A program made the translations under genes and the position numbers. Below are positions 16,978 to 25,474 of a stretch of 64,000 nt of DNA, in pieces (position 1 is the stretch's first letter; each line of letters opens with the position of its first letter). A model generated the notes under the pieces. That model searched no databases and was not told the DNA's origin. It worked only from the letters and a program-made list of their open reading frames with translations. The stretch comes from Colwellia sp. (GTDB lineage Bacteria; Pseudomonadota; Gammaproteobacteria; Enterobacterales; Alteromonadaceae): positions 186,001-250,000 of the forward strand of contig JABSOY010000006.1 in the NCBI GenBank assembly GCA_013215385.1, given 5' to 3'.

Positions 16978-17433
16978 ATGGTCGATGATGCCAATTTAAC
17001 CATAGGCAAGGTCGCTAAGCGCTGCGGCGTTAAAGTGTCTACGCTGCATTTTTATGAAGAGAAGGGGCTGATACGTAGTTGGCGTAATCAAGGTAACCAA
17101 CGCCGCTATAAAAAAGACGTTCTGCGCCGGGTATCAGTGATTAAAGCGGCGCAAAAAGTAGGTATTAGTCTAGCCGATATCAAAAAAGCCTTAGCGACTT
17201 TACCTAATAACCGCACACCCGATAAAGAAGATTGGCTGGCGCTATCGACCAATTGGCGAGATGAGTTGACCGCCAAGATTAATTATTTGGAAAAGTTGAG
17301 AAGTTCTTTAAATGGTTGTATTGGTTGTGGTTGTTTATCAATGAGTAATTGCCCGATATATAATGCGGACGACAAATTAGCGAGCGAAGGGCCTGGCGCT
17401 GTTCTTTTGGATAGAAACAGCGTGTTGAATTAA
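16978..17433 (+). CDS. soxR: Redox-sensitive transcriptional activator SoxR
   Basis: This is a 151-residue MerR-family protein. The N-terminal winged helix (LTIGKVAKRCGVKVSTLHFY) and the SoxR-like segment RSWRNQGNQRRYKKDVLRRV come first, then a dimerisation helix. The [2Fe-2S] cluster motif is C-x2-C-x-C-x5-C with Cys114, Cys117, Cys119 and Cys125 (CIGCGCLSMSNC), the exact SoxR spacing. SoxR is activated when its cluster is oxidised by redox-cycling compounds. No soxS is present. The divergent SoxR box points to the VOC gene, so this is the direct-target type of SoxR circuit common outside enterobacteria. Confidence 0.96.
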   Translation: MVDDANLTIGKVAKRCGVKVSTLHFYEEKGLIRSWRNQGNQRRYKKDVLRRVSVIKAAQKVGISLADIKKALATLPNNRTPDKEDWLALSTNWRDELTAKINYLEKLRSSLNGCIGCGCLSMSNCPIYNADDKLASEGPGAVLLDRNSVLN

Positions 17434-17457
17434 TGAGGGCTTTATCACCACTGAATT

Positions 17458-17898
17458 TTACTTAATCGTTTGAGTGTAAAACTCTGAAAAATATTTACCG
17501 CCCTTAATTTCAATGATTAAACGCAGTTTGTAGTTATCGCCTTTATTAGCAACCAAACTACCGAGCGGTGTTTCTCGTTTCCAGTAATAAGGACTGTCTT
17601 TCATCCCTAATGGAAATGCTGTTGCTTGGCTATGTTTATCGACAAGAAATAAGGTCGCGGTATCGATAGGAAAAGTTGAGTTGACCGTGGTGATGCCATT
17701 ATCATCCATAACATTGACCTCGAAATCACCAGATTTCAGAATACATTTTTGATTGCTAACATCGCAATGGCCGAAGGGCACTAATTCAAAGGCACGCGTT
17801 TGATTGGCGCTATTTTCTTCCCATAAATCAGCTAATGCAAAGCCTAAAATAGTCAGGATAGGGGCAACGATAATGGCTGTTTTAGTATGTTTGTTCAT
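17458..17898 (-). CDS. Hypothetical signal-anchored protein
   Basis: The protein has 146 residues. An N-terminal hydrophobic segment (about residues 8-25, TAIIVAPILTILGFALADLW) suggests a membrane anchor or signal peptide. The rest is a beta-rich domain with two cysteines close together (GHCDVSNQKC). No family is recognised. It converges with soxR (24-base gap between stops). An imperfect hairpin repeat lies just upstream, between its start and the symporter terminator. Confidence 0.6.
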   Translation of the reverse strand: MNKHTKTAIIVAPILTILGFALADLWEENSANQTRAFELVPFGHCDVSNQKCILKSGDFEVNVMDDNGITTVNSTFPIDTATLFLVDKHSQATAFPLGMKDSPYYWKRETPLGSLVANKGDNYKLRLIIEIKGGKYFSEFYTQTIK

Positions 17899-17920
17899 AA
17901 AGCTTCCTTCAATTTTTATT

Positions 17921-18037
17921 CGTCATGCTGAGTGCATGCTACTTCGTCATGCTGAATTTATTTCAGTATCTTAAATCGAGATCCTGAAATGAATTCAGGA
18001 TGACGTCCACTTAGCCAGGTCGGATTTAGGATGACGC
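17921..18037. repeat. Dispersed hairpin repeat (CGTCATNCTGAATT family)
   Basis: Arms 17945-17967 and 17983-18005 match as inverted repeats at 20 of 23 positions around a 15-base loop. They are flanked by two partial copies: CGTCATGCTGA at 17921 and GGATGACGC near 18028. A half-copy, CGTCATCCTGAACTTGT, occurs at 25442-25458, between unrelated genes. This is a short, non-coding, palindromic dispersed element of the REP/MITE kind. Confidence 0.65.
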
Positions 18038-18086
18038 CTGCTTAAGTAGATGAGTTTTAATAATTATATCGCAATGATAAAAATAT

Positions 18087-18119
18087 AAAGCCCTATTTAT
18101 ATCAGTTAAATAGGGCTTT
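18087..18119 (-). terminator. Terminator after the ActP-like symporter gene
   Basis: Thirteen-bp perfect arms (AAAGCCCTATTTA and its complement) with a 7-base loop lie 34 bases after the stop of the symporter gene. The flanking runs are only three A or T long. Confidence 0.7.
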
Positions 18120-18152
18120 AGTTTGGTTAATCAATAGTCGTCATAAGACTAA

Positions 18153-19901
18153 CTAGTGATTTTGTGCTGCTGTTACGCCACCATGTGGCGTACGGAAGTT
18201 TTCAACCATTTGCTGGATATGAGCTGGCGCTGGACCTGTTACTTTTAATGCAGCGAATGCTACTGCGAAGTTAACCACGGCACCGACGACACCAAACGCA
18301 TTAGGCGAAATACCAAAGAACCAGTTAGGACCCATGTCACCCAAGAACGACGTCCCCGGGATAAACATAAAACCTTTGTGTTGGAATACGTATAACATGG
18401 TTATACCTATACCTGAACACATGCCCCATACGGCTGCTGTGCCACTCATTTTCTTAGCAAATATGCCCATCATTAATGCTGGAAATATTGACGATGCGGC
18501 TAAGCCAAAGGCTAGCGCCACCGTCCCTGCGGCAAAGCCAGGCGGATTTAAACCGAGCCAACCAGCGACCATCACCGCTACTGTCATGACAATTCGACTT
18601 GCCCGTAACTCGTTTTTCTCTGATAAGTCAGGCGTTAATATACCTTTCATTAAATCATGGGAAATAGAGGACGATATCGCTAATAGTAAACCGGCTGCGG
18701 TAGATAATGCGGCAGCTAAACCACCCGCAGCAACTAAGGCAATGACCCAATTTGGTAAGTTTGCGATTGCAGGGTTAGCGAGAACCATAATGTCACGGTC
18801 AACTTTAATCATTTCATTGGTGGCTTCATCTGCGGTGTACTGTATTTTGCCATCGCCATTTTTTTCTTCATATTTTAACAGACCGGTTTTTTCCCAGTCT
18901 TTAAACCACTGAGGACGCTCAGCATAAACTAGGTTTTGACCTGCTACGGGTTCAATAGTATTCATTAAGTTTAAACGAGCCATCGCGCCCACTGCTGGTG
19001 CAACCGTGTATAACAAGGCGATAAACACCAACGCATAACCGGCTGACTGACGTGCTGCTTTTACTGAAGGAACGGTAAAGAAGCGCATAATAACGTGCGG
19101 TAAACCGGCAGTACCTATCATCAGAGACAAGGTATAAGCGAACATGTTTACTGAACCGCCCATGTTATCTGTGGTGTACTCTTTAAAACCTAGGTCAGTA
19201 ACAACCATGTCTAACTTATCAAGTAAGTAAATACCACTGCCGTCGGCCAATGTAGAACCTAAACCTAATTGTGGAATAGGGTTACCGGTTAATTGTAGTG
19301 AGATAAATACGGCTGGAATGGTGTAAGCAAAAATCAATACCACGTATTGAGCGATTTGCGTATAGGTAATGCCTTTCATACCACCTAAAACAGCATAAAC
19401 CCACACAACGAACATACCGATGTAAAGACCCATATCATAATCAATCTCTAAGAAGCGAGAGAAAGCAACACCAACACCTTTCATTTGACCTATGATGTAA
19501 GTTAATGACGCAATTATTAAACAGGCAACCGCAACAACACGAGCCGTTTTAGAATAATAACGATCATAAATAAATTCAGGTACGGTGAACTTGCCGTGTT
19601 TACGCATGTAAGGCGCTAGCAGCATGGCTAATAGTACATAACCACCGGTCCAACCCATTAAGAAAACTGAGCCTCCGTAGCCTAAGAAAGAAATCATGCC
19701 CGCCATTGAAATAAATGACGCGGCACTCATCCAATCGGCGCCAATCGCCATACCGTTTTGTAATGGTGTTATGCCACCACCGGCAACATAAAATTCACTG
19801 GTTGAACCTGCACGAGCCCACCAAGCAATAGCGAAGTAAAGGGCAAAAGAACCACCTACGGCGATCCAGGTATAGAGTTGTAACTCACTAACACCATCCA
19901 T
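18153..19901 (-). CDS. Sodium:solute symporter (SSS family), ActP-like acetate/carboxylate transporter
   Basis: This is a 582-residue multi-pass protein with about 13-14 membrane helices. The N-terminal SSS signature region is WARAGSTSEFYVAGGGITPLQNG, with GADWMSAASFISMAGMI close behind, as in ActP/YjcG. An inserted soluble loop of about 45 residues around 325-375 contains the acidic EKNGDGKIQYTADE, which resembles a calcium-binding EF-hand loop (D-x-D-G style) and may be regulatory. Its start overlaps the stop of the upstream DUF4212 gene by one base (TAATG), the usual small-subunit/symporter pairing. Transport of acetate or a related short carboxylate is inferred from the family and the nearby CrbSR-like system. 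Confidence 0.88.
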   Translation of the reverse strand: MDGVSELQLYTWIAVGGSFALYFAIAWWARAGSTSEFYVAGGGITPLQNGMAIGADWMSAASFISMAGMISFLGYGGSVFLMGWTGGYVLLAMLLAPYMRKHGKFTVPEFIYDRYYSKTARVVAVACLIIASLTYIIGQMKGVGVAFSRFLEIDYDMGLYIGMFVVWVYAVLGGMKGITYTQIAQYVVLIFAYTIPAVFISLQLTGNPIPQLGLGSTLADGSGIYLLDKLDMVVTDLGFKEYTTDNMGGSVNMFAYTLSLMIGTAGLPHVIMRFFTVPSVKAARQSAGYALVFIALLYTVAPAVGAMARLNLMNTIEPVAGQNLVYAERPQWFKDWEKTGLLKYEEKNGDGKIQYTADEATNEMIKVDRDIMVLANPAIANLPNWVIALVAAGGLAAALSTAAGLLLAISSSISHDLMKGILTPDLSEKNELRASRIVMTVAVMVAGWLGLNPPGFAAGTVALAFGLAASSIFPALMMGIFAKKMSGTAAVWGMCSGIGITMLYVFQHKGFMFIPGTSFLGDMGPNWFFGISPNAFGVVGAVVNFAVAFAALKVTGPAPAHIQQMVENFRTPHGGVTAAQNH

Positions 19902-20155
19902 TATGACTCCTCCACGTTATATTTTTTATCTAAGTCGTTCATCTTTTTGGTATACCAAAAAACTAAAGCGACAAAGGTATAAATTGAACCTTGCTGTGCA
20001 AACCAGAAACCTAGCTTGTAACCACCGAGACGTATTTCATTTAACGGTTCTACTAATAGCAAACCAAAACCAAATGAAACCACGAACCAGATAGCAAGAC
20101 ATATAAATATTAGGCGCAGATTTTCTGACCAATATGACTGTTTCTCTTCCATCAT
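19901..20155 (-). CDS. DUF4212 protein, symporter small subunit
   Basis: This is an 84-residue protein with two membrane helices (LIFICLAIWFVVSFGFGLLL and GSIYTFVALVFWYTKK) and the typical KLGFWFAQQGSIYTFV motif between them. DUF4212 proteins are found next to ActP-like symporters much as YjcH is next to ActP. They are taken to be accessory subunits, although the mechanism is not known. It is the first gene of the pair, with AGGAGAGG directly before its ATG and a translationally coupled symporter after it. Confidence 0.9.
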   Translation of the reverse strand: MMEEKQSYWSENLRLIFICLAIWFVVSFGFGLLLVEPLNEIRLGGYKLGFWFAQQGSIYTFVALVFWYTKKMNDLDKKYNVEES

Positions 20156-20178
20156 CCTCTCCTAGCAAATTAACTCAT

Positions 20179-20209
20179 CTGGGTTTATACCTATTTGGTA
20201 TATGCCCAG
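20179..20209 (-). promoter_or_regulatory. Palindrome in the DUF4212-symporter leader region
   Basis: Arms CTGGGTTTATACC and GGTATATGCCCAG (11 of 13 positions complementary) around TATTT lie 24 bases before the DUF4212 start. Just upstream on the minus strand are TATAAT (20213-20218 region) and a second inverted pair AAGCGT/ACGCTT. It could be an operator or a 5'-UTR hairpin. Confidence 0.45.
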
Positions 20210-20211
20210 TT

Positions 20212-20760
20212 ATTATATAAAGCGTTTATTATTTTTTTACGCTTGATTACCCACCTGTTTTACCGATTAAGGTAGTAGTTACGTTTACTATTAATTCGGA
20301 TCAGTGATAAAACTAAGATCAAAATGCATAGTGAAATTTAACTAGTATTGACACTAACAAGGTTTTTCTAATGCAGGTATTACACTTTAGTCTAGGGTTG
20401 ATAGTTAAAGGTTGACGAACCGGGAGGCAATGCATTTGGCACCTATGAGTATTCGAGATGCTCGGCATTGAGACTTAACATTGGGCTAGCGGATCACTTT
20501 ACTAATAATGCGCTTAATGATGAGGGTGAGAGCGCACGAAAGAATTATTAATGACGCAAGAGAGTAGCCTACCAGAACAGAAAAGTTTAACCTTGAAAGG
20601 CATTACACTGGTAATACAACGTCTAGGTTATTGATTGTAGACGACGAAATTATATCTATAGTTAGCTGCGATATAAGCAAGACTTGTGAATATATTACCG
20701 GTCTACTTCGACTTTACGTGAAAGCCGAAAATAGAAGTTATGTCAGGTTATTAATGGTGA
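20212..20760. other. Intergenic stretch with a degraded response-regulator-like fragment
   Basis: There is no intact gene. On the plus strand, codons from 20622 to 20648 read SRLLIVDDE, the typical start of a receiver domain. The open frame runs from about 20562 to beyond 20760, but what follows (IISIVSCDISKTCEYITGLL) does not continue as a receiver. No start codon with a ribosome site is convincing. A GGGAGG plus ATG at about 20433 opens only a 13-codon ORF. Probably decayed sequence, possibly an RNA; nothing firm. Confidence 0.3.
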
Positions 20761-21054
20761 TTATGCTTTATTGGCTGCAGGTAATTTTGCATTAGCTTTG
20801 ATCACTTCGATGTCTACTTTATCAAGCAATAATAAAACATCGGCGAGTTTTTTTCTGAGATCTGCGGATAATTTATTGGGAAAACTAGTTTTACGAGAAA
20901 CCGCAAGAGACTCTCTACGAATAACCGCTGTTAGTAAATTTTGAATAGAATCGACGTTTGATAACGCTAATGGCGGAAGTGCTTTTTCTGACGCCTGATT
21001 GAATAAATTGTATGCTTCTTGTAATACTTCTTTTGCTTGTTTTAATCTAGCCAT
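20761..21054 (-). CDS. Hypothetical small helical protein
   Basis: From ATG 21054 it has 97 residues; a longer version starts at 21102, but AGGTGAG lies six bases before the 21054 ATG. The protein begins MARLKQAKEVLQEAYNLFNQ and is almost entirely helical, with leucine-rich heptads (KKLADVLLLLDKVDIEVIKA) that suggest a coiled coil or helical bundle. There is no signal peptide and no recognised domain. It stands alone, with long gaps on both sides. Confidence 0.55.
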   Translation of the reverse strand: MARLKQAKEVLQEAYNLFNQASEKALPPLALSNVDSIQNLLTAVIRRESLAVSRKTSFPNKLSADLRKKLADVLLLLDKVDIEVIKANAKLPAANKA

Positions 21055-21102
21055 ATACTCACCTATATTATTATTGTTGAGGTTTACTGAATTTTCAAAC
21101 AC

Positions 21103-21515
21103 TTTTATTGAAACGTAACATCCATTATCTACAATAAATACATTTCAAATTTTGTCTAGTCTTATTCCGTGAGTATTTTCTGATGCGAACACTTTAACCG
21201 TGCAAACCCGCTGTTTCAAAGCGTTTGTTAGCTTAAAGTTTATGGGGTATTCAAATCACTATTTTTACACGGTTAATTTTTTGTTTTCCTGATGAGTTAT
21301 TTAAAAAGTGTTTTGATTGTACGCAGTTAATGCAGTATTTATGTAGGATAAAAGATGAACTTTTTCTGGCTTAATGGCTGAGCTACAAAGGGCACATAGG
21401 CCATAATTGTCATTTTGTAACGCGGTAAGAATTCTTGGTGAGTCAGATCATTGTTCTTTGAATGGTTAGACAAGCGTAATAGGATTTATCGAGCGGGTAT
21501 TATTTTATAGATGAA
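21103..21515. other. Gene-free stretch upstream of the small helical protein
   Basis: About 410 bases without a credible open frame on either strand. It should hold the promoter of the leftward small gene at its left end. I see no repeats or RNA-like structure that stands out. Confidence 0.4.
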
Positions 21516-21543
21516 AAAAATGAGCGTGTTAACGCTCATTTTT
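21516..21543 (-). terminator. Terminator after the S9 peptidase gene
   Basis: ATGAGCGT and ACGCTCAT arms with a 4-base loop are flanked by A-run and T-run; on the minus strand the stem is followed by a run of seven T. It lies 28 bases past the stop. Confidence 0.85.
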
Positions 21544-21570
21544 AGTGAATATCAAGGTGTAATTGACCTA

Positions 21571-23862
21571 CTATTTTTTCAGGAAAGTAAATTCTTTCGG
21601 TGGGGTGGCACCCATTAAGTGTTTAACAAAATAATCCCAACGTTTGCGCATCATGTAAGGTTCACGAGCAAAACCGTGGCTACGATTTGGCAGCATTAGC
21701 ATGTCGAAATCTTTATTGGCTGCAATTAATGCTTCAACTACGATCAAGGTATTGTAAGGAGTAACATTGGTATCTGTGGTGCCGTGAGCAATTAACAATT
21801 TACCTTTCAAACCGTCAACAGACAACTGATTAGCTTGGCTATCGTAGTTACTGGTGCCATCTTCATTTATTACTTCAACGCCATGGTATTTTTCGCCCCA
21901 TTCGTCAGCATAGTTGCGATTGTCGTGATTACCCGCTTGCGACACGGCAACGCTGTAAAAATCAGGAAAAGTGAGTAAAGCACGAGTTGACGCGAATCCA
22001 CCACCGGAATGCCCCCAAATACCGACACGAGTTGCATCAATCCAGCTGTGGTGTTTAGCTAATTGTTGTATAGCTGACACTTGATCAGGAATACCGCTGT
22101 CGCCCATATTTCCGTAGTAAAACTCATGGAATGCTTTTGAACGACCAGGTGTACCTAACGCGTCAATTTCAATAACAATAAAACCTAATTCAGCAATCGC
22201 TTGATTGTCGCCGCGAGAACTACGGAAATGACGACCACGAATACTACCCACTTGTGGACCAGGGTATAAATAATTAACGACCGGGTAAGATTTACTCGCA
22301 TCAAAATTCTTCGGTTTATACATTAAACCGTAAATATCATTTTCACCGTTACGGTCTTTAACAATAAACTCAACCGGCGGCTGCCAACCTGAAGTTTTTA
22401 ATTTACTGATATCCATGTTTTCAATGGTAAATTCTTTATCAGTGTTAATTGAGCGAACAATGCTTACTTCAGCAGTGGTTGGTGTTGCTGTACGGTCTAA
22501 AAAGTGTGTGCCTGCTTTATTTAAGGTAATGCGGTGATGTTTTTTCTCTGGTGTTAATAGGGTTAAGTCAGAGCCATCTTTATTGACACTATACAAATAA
22601 TGATAATAAGGGTCGCTACCTTCTTTACCCGCACCGGTGAAAATAAGTTTTCCTGTGGTGTCGTCGACATGAAGTAGCTCAATAACGGTCCAGTCACCTT
22701 GAGTTATTTGCTGTTTGATTTTCCCTGTGGCTAAATCAACTAGGTATAAATGTCCCCAGTTGCTGCGTTGTGAAAACCAAATAGCTTCATTGGTCTTTTC
22801 TAAGTATTGCCAACTGATACCAGCAACGCCAGATTCAAAAAAGCTTTTCTGTGTTTCTGCCATGACAATTTTTACTTTACCTGTTTTAGCGTCAGCAATT
22901 TTTAAAGTCGCAGTTTTATGGTCGCGAGTTGAAGAAACAAAGGCAAACGTTTTGCTGTCAGCAGCCCAATCAATATCTAATAATTCGCCGTTGCGGCCGG
23001 CAACATGGTCGGTAATCGTTGAACGATGGGCATCAGGTGCCATATCAAGTGGTGTTATCTTTTTGCTTTCAACATTTATAACAACACGATGAATAGCAAA
23101 AATATGCTCGTCACCTGGTAATGGGTATTTCCAAACATCAATATCAGGGTGACCTACCGCAGTAGAAACTATACCCATATCGCCAACTTTGCGACCATCA
23201 TGCTTAAACGTGGTTAACTTTATTGAATCTGGAGCCCAAGTTACAACCGGTGAATCGCGACGTACCCAACCCGCATTATTAGTAGCGTAGCCAAAATCTT
23301 TAATACCGTCAGTGGTTAGTTGGCTTTCTTCATTCGATGCTAAATCACGAAGCCATAAGTTATGGTCGCGAATAAATACCGCACGTTTACCGTTGGGTGA
23401 TAGATTTTCATTACTTTTTTTACTGAAGGTATCAAGCTTACATAAGTAGCTTGTTAAGTCACATTGGTAGCTTTTACTTTTGATTGATATTTTAATCTCG
23501 GTCGTCGATGAAAAAGTGACTCGAGAAAAAGGCAGTTTATCGTGATTTACTTCACTCTCGGTGATACGAGCAAGCGAATCCGCTAACTTTACATGGTCAA
23601 AAGCGAGTGATTTTTTATTATTTTTAATATCCACTTTAAAAAATTGATTGCCGTTTTCAGTATGACTGCGATAAACCAAAGTGCCATTTTCTGACCAAAC
23701 TGGATAATCTACCGTGCCCGTGACTAATTTACTGGTGTGGCTAGATAACTGCTGTTCAGCTCTTTTATAGTCGTCAGTTGTTAGTTGATTCGCTGATAAA
23801 AGTGCTGGAGCGAGTACCGAAATAAGCGCAACACCTCTGGCGAGAACAAGAGATTTCCTCAT
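21571..23862 (-). CDS. Dipeptidyl-peptidase IV-like S9 family serine peptidase, exported
   Basis: This 763-residue protein has an N-terminal signal peptide (about 24 residues, ending LLSA-NQ). A beta-propeller (DPPIV N-terminal region, about 100-480) precedes an alpha/beta-hydrolase domain. The catalytic triad is visible: Ser619 in GIWGHSGGGF, Asp in AHGTTDTNVTP and His in NRSHGF. Such enzymes remove N-terminal dipeptides, often Xaa-Pro, from peptides in the periplasm. It diverges from a DcaP porin gene, which fits peptide scavenging by a marine heterotroph. A terminator follows the gene. Confidence 0.93.
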   Translation of the reverse strand: MRKSLVLARGVALISVLAPALLSANQLTTDDYKRAEQQLSSHTSKLVTGTVDYPVWSENGTLVYRSHTENGNQFFKVDIKNNKKSLAFDHVKLADSLARITESEVNHDKLPFSRVTFSSTTEIKISIKSKSYQCDLTSYLCKLDTFSKKSNENLSPNGKRAVFIRDHNLWLRDLASNEESQLTTDGIKDFGYATNNAGWVRRDSPVVTWAPDSIKLTTFKHDGRKVGDMGIVSTAVGHPDIDVWKYPLPGDEHIFAIHRVVINVESKKITPLDMAPDAHRSTITDHVAGRNGELLDIDWAADSKTFAFVSSTRDHKTATLKIADAKTGKVKIVMAETQKSFFESGVAGISWQYLEKTNEAIWFSQRSNWGHLYLVDLATGKIKQQITQGDWTVIELLHVDDTTGKLIFTGAGKEGSDPYYHYLYSVNKDGSDLTLLTPEKKHHRITLNKAGTHFLDRTATPTTAEVSIVRSINTDKEFTIENMDISKLKTSGWQPPVEFIVKDRNGENDIYGLMYKPKNFDASKSYPVVNYLYPGPQVGSIRGRHFRSSRGDNQAIAELGFIVIEIDALGTPGRSKAFHEFYYGNMGDSGIPDQVSAIQQLAKHHSWIDATRVGIWGHSGGGFASTRALLTFPDFYSVAVSQAGNHDNRNYADEWGEKYHGVEVINEDGTSNYDSQANQLSVDGLKGKLLIAHGTTDTNVTPYNTLIVVEALIAANKDFDMLMLPNRSHGFAREPYMMRKRWDYFVKHLMGATPPKEFTFLKK

Positions 23863-24012
23863 CTAAATTTACCCTTTTTTTATTTTTAGTTATTTATCCG
23901 GTGAACTTACGTATAACACCGATAATATTGTCCTAAGCCTAACATTTTCATCTGTTCACTAGAATATTTATCGATAAATGAACGACTAAATACGGTAAAA
24001 AAAACATCTCTT

Positions 24013-24028
24013 TTAGACTTAGGTCTAA
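24013..24028. promoter_or_regulatory. Palindrome TTAGAC-TTAG-GTCTAA in the S9/porin intergenic region
   Basis: A perfect 6-bp inverted pair with a 4-base spacer lies between the divergent peptidase and porin genes, about 120 bases before the porin start. It could be a shared operator; it is short enough to be chance. Confidence 0.25.
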
Positions 24029-24149
24029 TTTATAAATGTGCATTATCGTTTTAAGTTATAACCATAAAACAAAAATAAAATGATAAAAATGGCCGAAAGA
24101 TGGTACTTGCAGTTTTCTGAGGCTAATAACAACTTATGGGGATAGCAAA

Positions 24150-25196
24150 ATGTTCAACAAGAAAAAGCTTCTATTAGCCACAGGATTATTAGCGCTCGCG
24201 GGCACTGCAAATGCGGCTTACGAAATTAAATTAGACAATAACGATAGTATTACTTTCGGTGGTTACATAAAAGCTGATGCACGTTATATCGATGGCACTA
24301 TTGCGGCCACAGATTATTGGTACGGTGGCGGTACAGCGTTAGATGAAAGCATTTCAAATTTTGGTATCGCTGTAAACGAATCGCGTATTAACACCAAATA
24401 CAAACATGGTGATTTAACCGGTTTTATCGAAATGGACTTTTATGGCGACGCTGTTAAAGGTGGCGGTAATGAAATCATCTCAAATTCGTCAAACCCACGG
24501 ATTCGTCATGCATTTATCAAATATAAAAATTTATTAATTGGCGAAACCTGGTCAACATTTGTCAATACCAGTGCATTAGCTGAGGCTGCTGACTTTGGTG
24601 GAGCATTAGTTGCGGCGGCATTTATTCGTCAAGGGCAAGTTCGTTATACAACGGGAAACTTTCAAATAGCCGTTGAAAATCCAGAATCTTATGGTGGTGT
24701 CAGTGGCAACGATTCAATGCCTGATATTATTGCCCGTTACAACTTTAAAGGTGATTGGGGTAACGTCGCGCTTGCTGCTGTTGCCAAGAAGCTTCAAACC
24801 CTTGGTGGTAATGAAGAATCAGCACTTGGCTATGGTATTTCTGGTCGTATAAATACGTTTGGTAAAGATGACTTTCGCTTTCAATTTCATGGTGGTGAAG
24901 TTGGCCGTTATGTGGGAGTTACTGCCTCAAAAGACTTAATTGGCGAAAAGGTTGAAGAAACTACTTCGATCAGTGTTGCTTATCGACATTTCTGGTCTGA
25001 AGGTTTACGAAGCACAGCTTTTTATGGAAACACTACGACAGATGTTGCCGATTATGACCGTACTCACTGGGGCGTAAACTTATTTAAAAATGTCACTAAA
25101 CAATTATCGTTTGGTGTTGAGGTGGGTAATTTTGAAATGAAAGATAAAAATGTTGACTCAGACTACCTACAGTTTTCAGCAAAATATGTTTTATAG
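24150..25196 (+). CDS. DcaP-family trimeric outer-membrane porin
   Basis: This 348-residue protein has a clear signal peptide (KKKLLLATGLLALAGTANA, cleavage before AYEIKL). The mature part is built of alternating beta strands and starts with the DcaP-type segment DNNDSITFGGYIKADARY. The strand FIEMDFYGD and the region ISNSSNPRIRHAFIKYKNLLIGETWSTF are also typical. The last residue pattern (FSAKYVL) is the amphipathic strand with aromatic residue needed for outer-membrane insertion. DcaP channels take up negatively charged small molecules such as dicarboxylates. Exact substrate unknown. GGGGATAG precedes the start. A strong terminator follows. Confidence 0.88.
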   Translation: MFNKKKLLLATGLLALAGTANAAYEIKLDNNDSITFGGYIKADARYIDGTIAATDYWYGGGTALDESISNFGIAVNESRINTKYKHGDLTGFIEMDFYGDAVKGGGNEIISNSSNPRIRHAFIKYKNLLIGETWSTFVNTSALAEAADFGGALVAAAFIRQGQVRYTTGNFQIAVENPESYGGVSGNDSMPDIIARYNFKGDWGNVALAAVAKKLQTLGGNEESALGYGISGRINTFGKDDFRFQFHGGEVGRYVGVTASKDLIGEKVEETTSISVAYRHFWSEGLRSTAFYGNTTTDVADYDRTHWGVNLFKNVTKQLSFGVEVGNFEMKDKNVDSDYLQFSAKYVL

Positions 25197-25272
25197 GCAC
25201 TATGCCTAGCAGACAAGACAAAAGAAATTCACACGTTCTTGTGTTAGTTGACCTCCTGTTTTGAGGTTGTTT

Positions 25273-25298
25273 GGGGAAGCACTTGCTTCCCCTTTTTT
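25273..25298 (+). terminator. Terminator after the porin gene
   Basis: GGGGAAGC and GCTTCCCC arms, a 4-base loop, then six T. A second small hairpin (ACCTC/GAGGT) lies just upstream. Confidence 0.9.
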
Positions 25299-25315
25299 AT
25301 GTACAGGCCTTTCTC

Positions 25316-25458
25316 AGACATCCTGTCTTTCAAGGCATTAGTGCATCCATGCACGTCGATGTACGGTCATGACCGATCTTAGGCAGCTATGCTTTCTCGG
25401 CATTAGTGCTTCTTCTATGAAAGCAAGCTAATCAGAAAATTCGTCATCCTGAACTTGT
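25316..25458. repeat. Cluster of short perfect palindromes and repeat fragments
   Basis: Consecutive palindromes are AGACA-TCC-TGTCT (25316-25328), GTGCAT-CC-ATGCAC (25341-25354) and CGGTCATGACCG (25364-25375). The word GGCATTAGTGC occurs twice (25334 and 25399), and a half-copy of the CGTCAT repeat sits at 25442-25458. There is no coding potential. It resembles composite dispersed repeats of marine Alteromonadales; this family link is from memory of the pattern, not a search. Confidence 0.55.
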
Positions 25459-25474
25459 CTCTTTTCACTTTCCT

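Noticed and set aside
18334-18912. Plus-strand open frame of 192 codons inside the symporter gene
   Set aside because: Lies fully antisense to the well-supported ActP-like gene, and its low-complexity A/P/K-rich translation reflects the codon pattern of the other strand.
25316-25458. Possible CRISPR array
   Set aside because: The repeated words differ in sequence and spacing, and there are no repeat-spacer units or cas genes.
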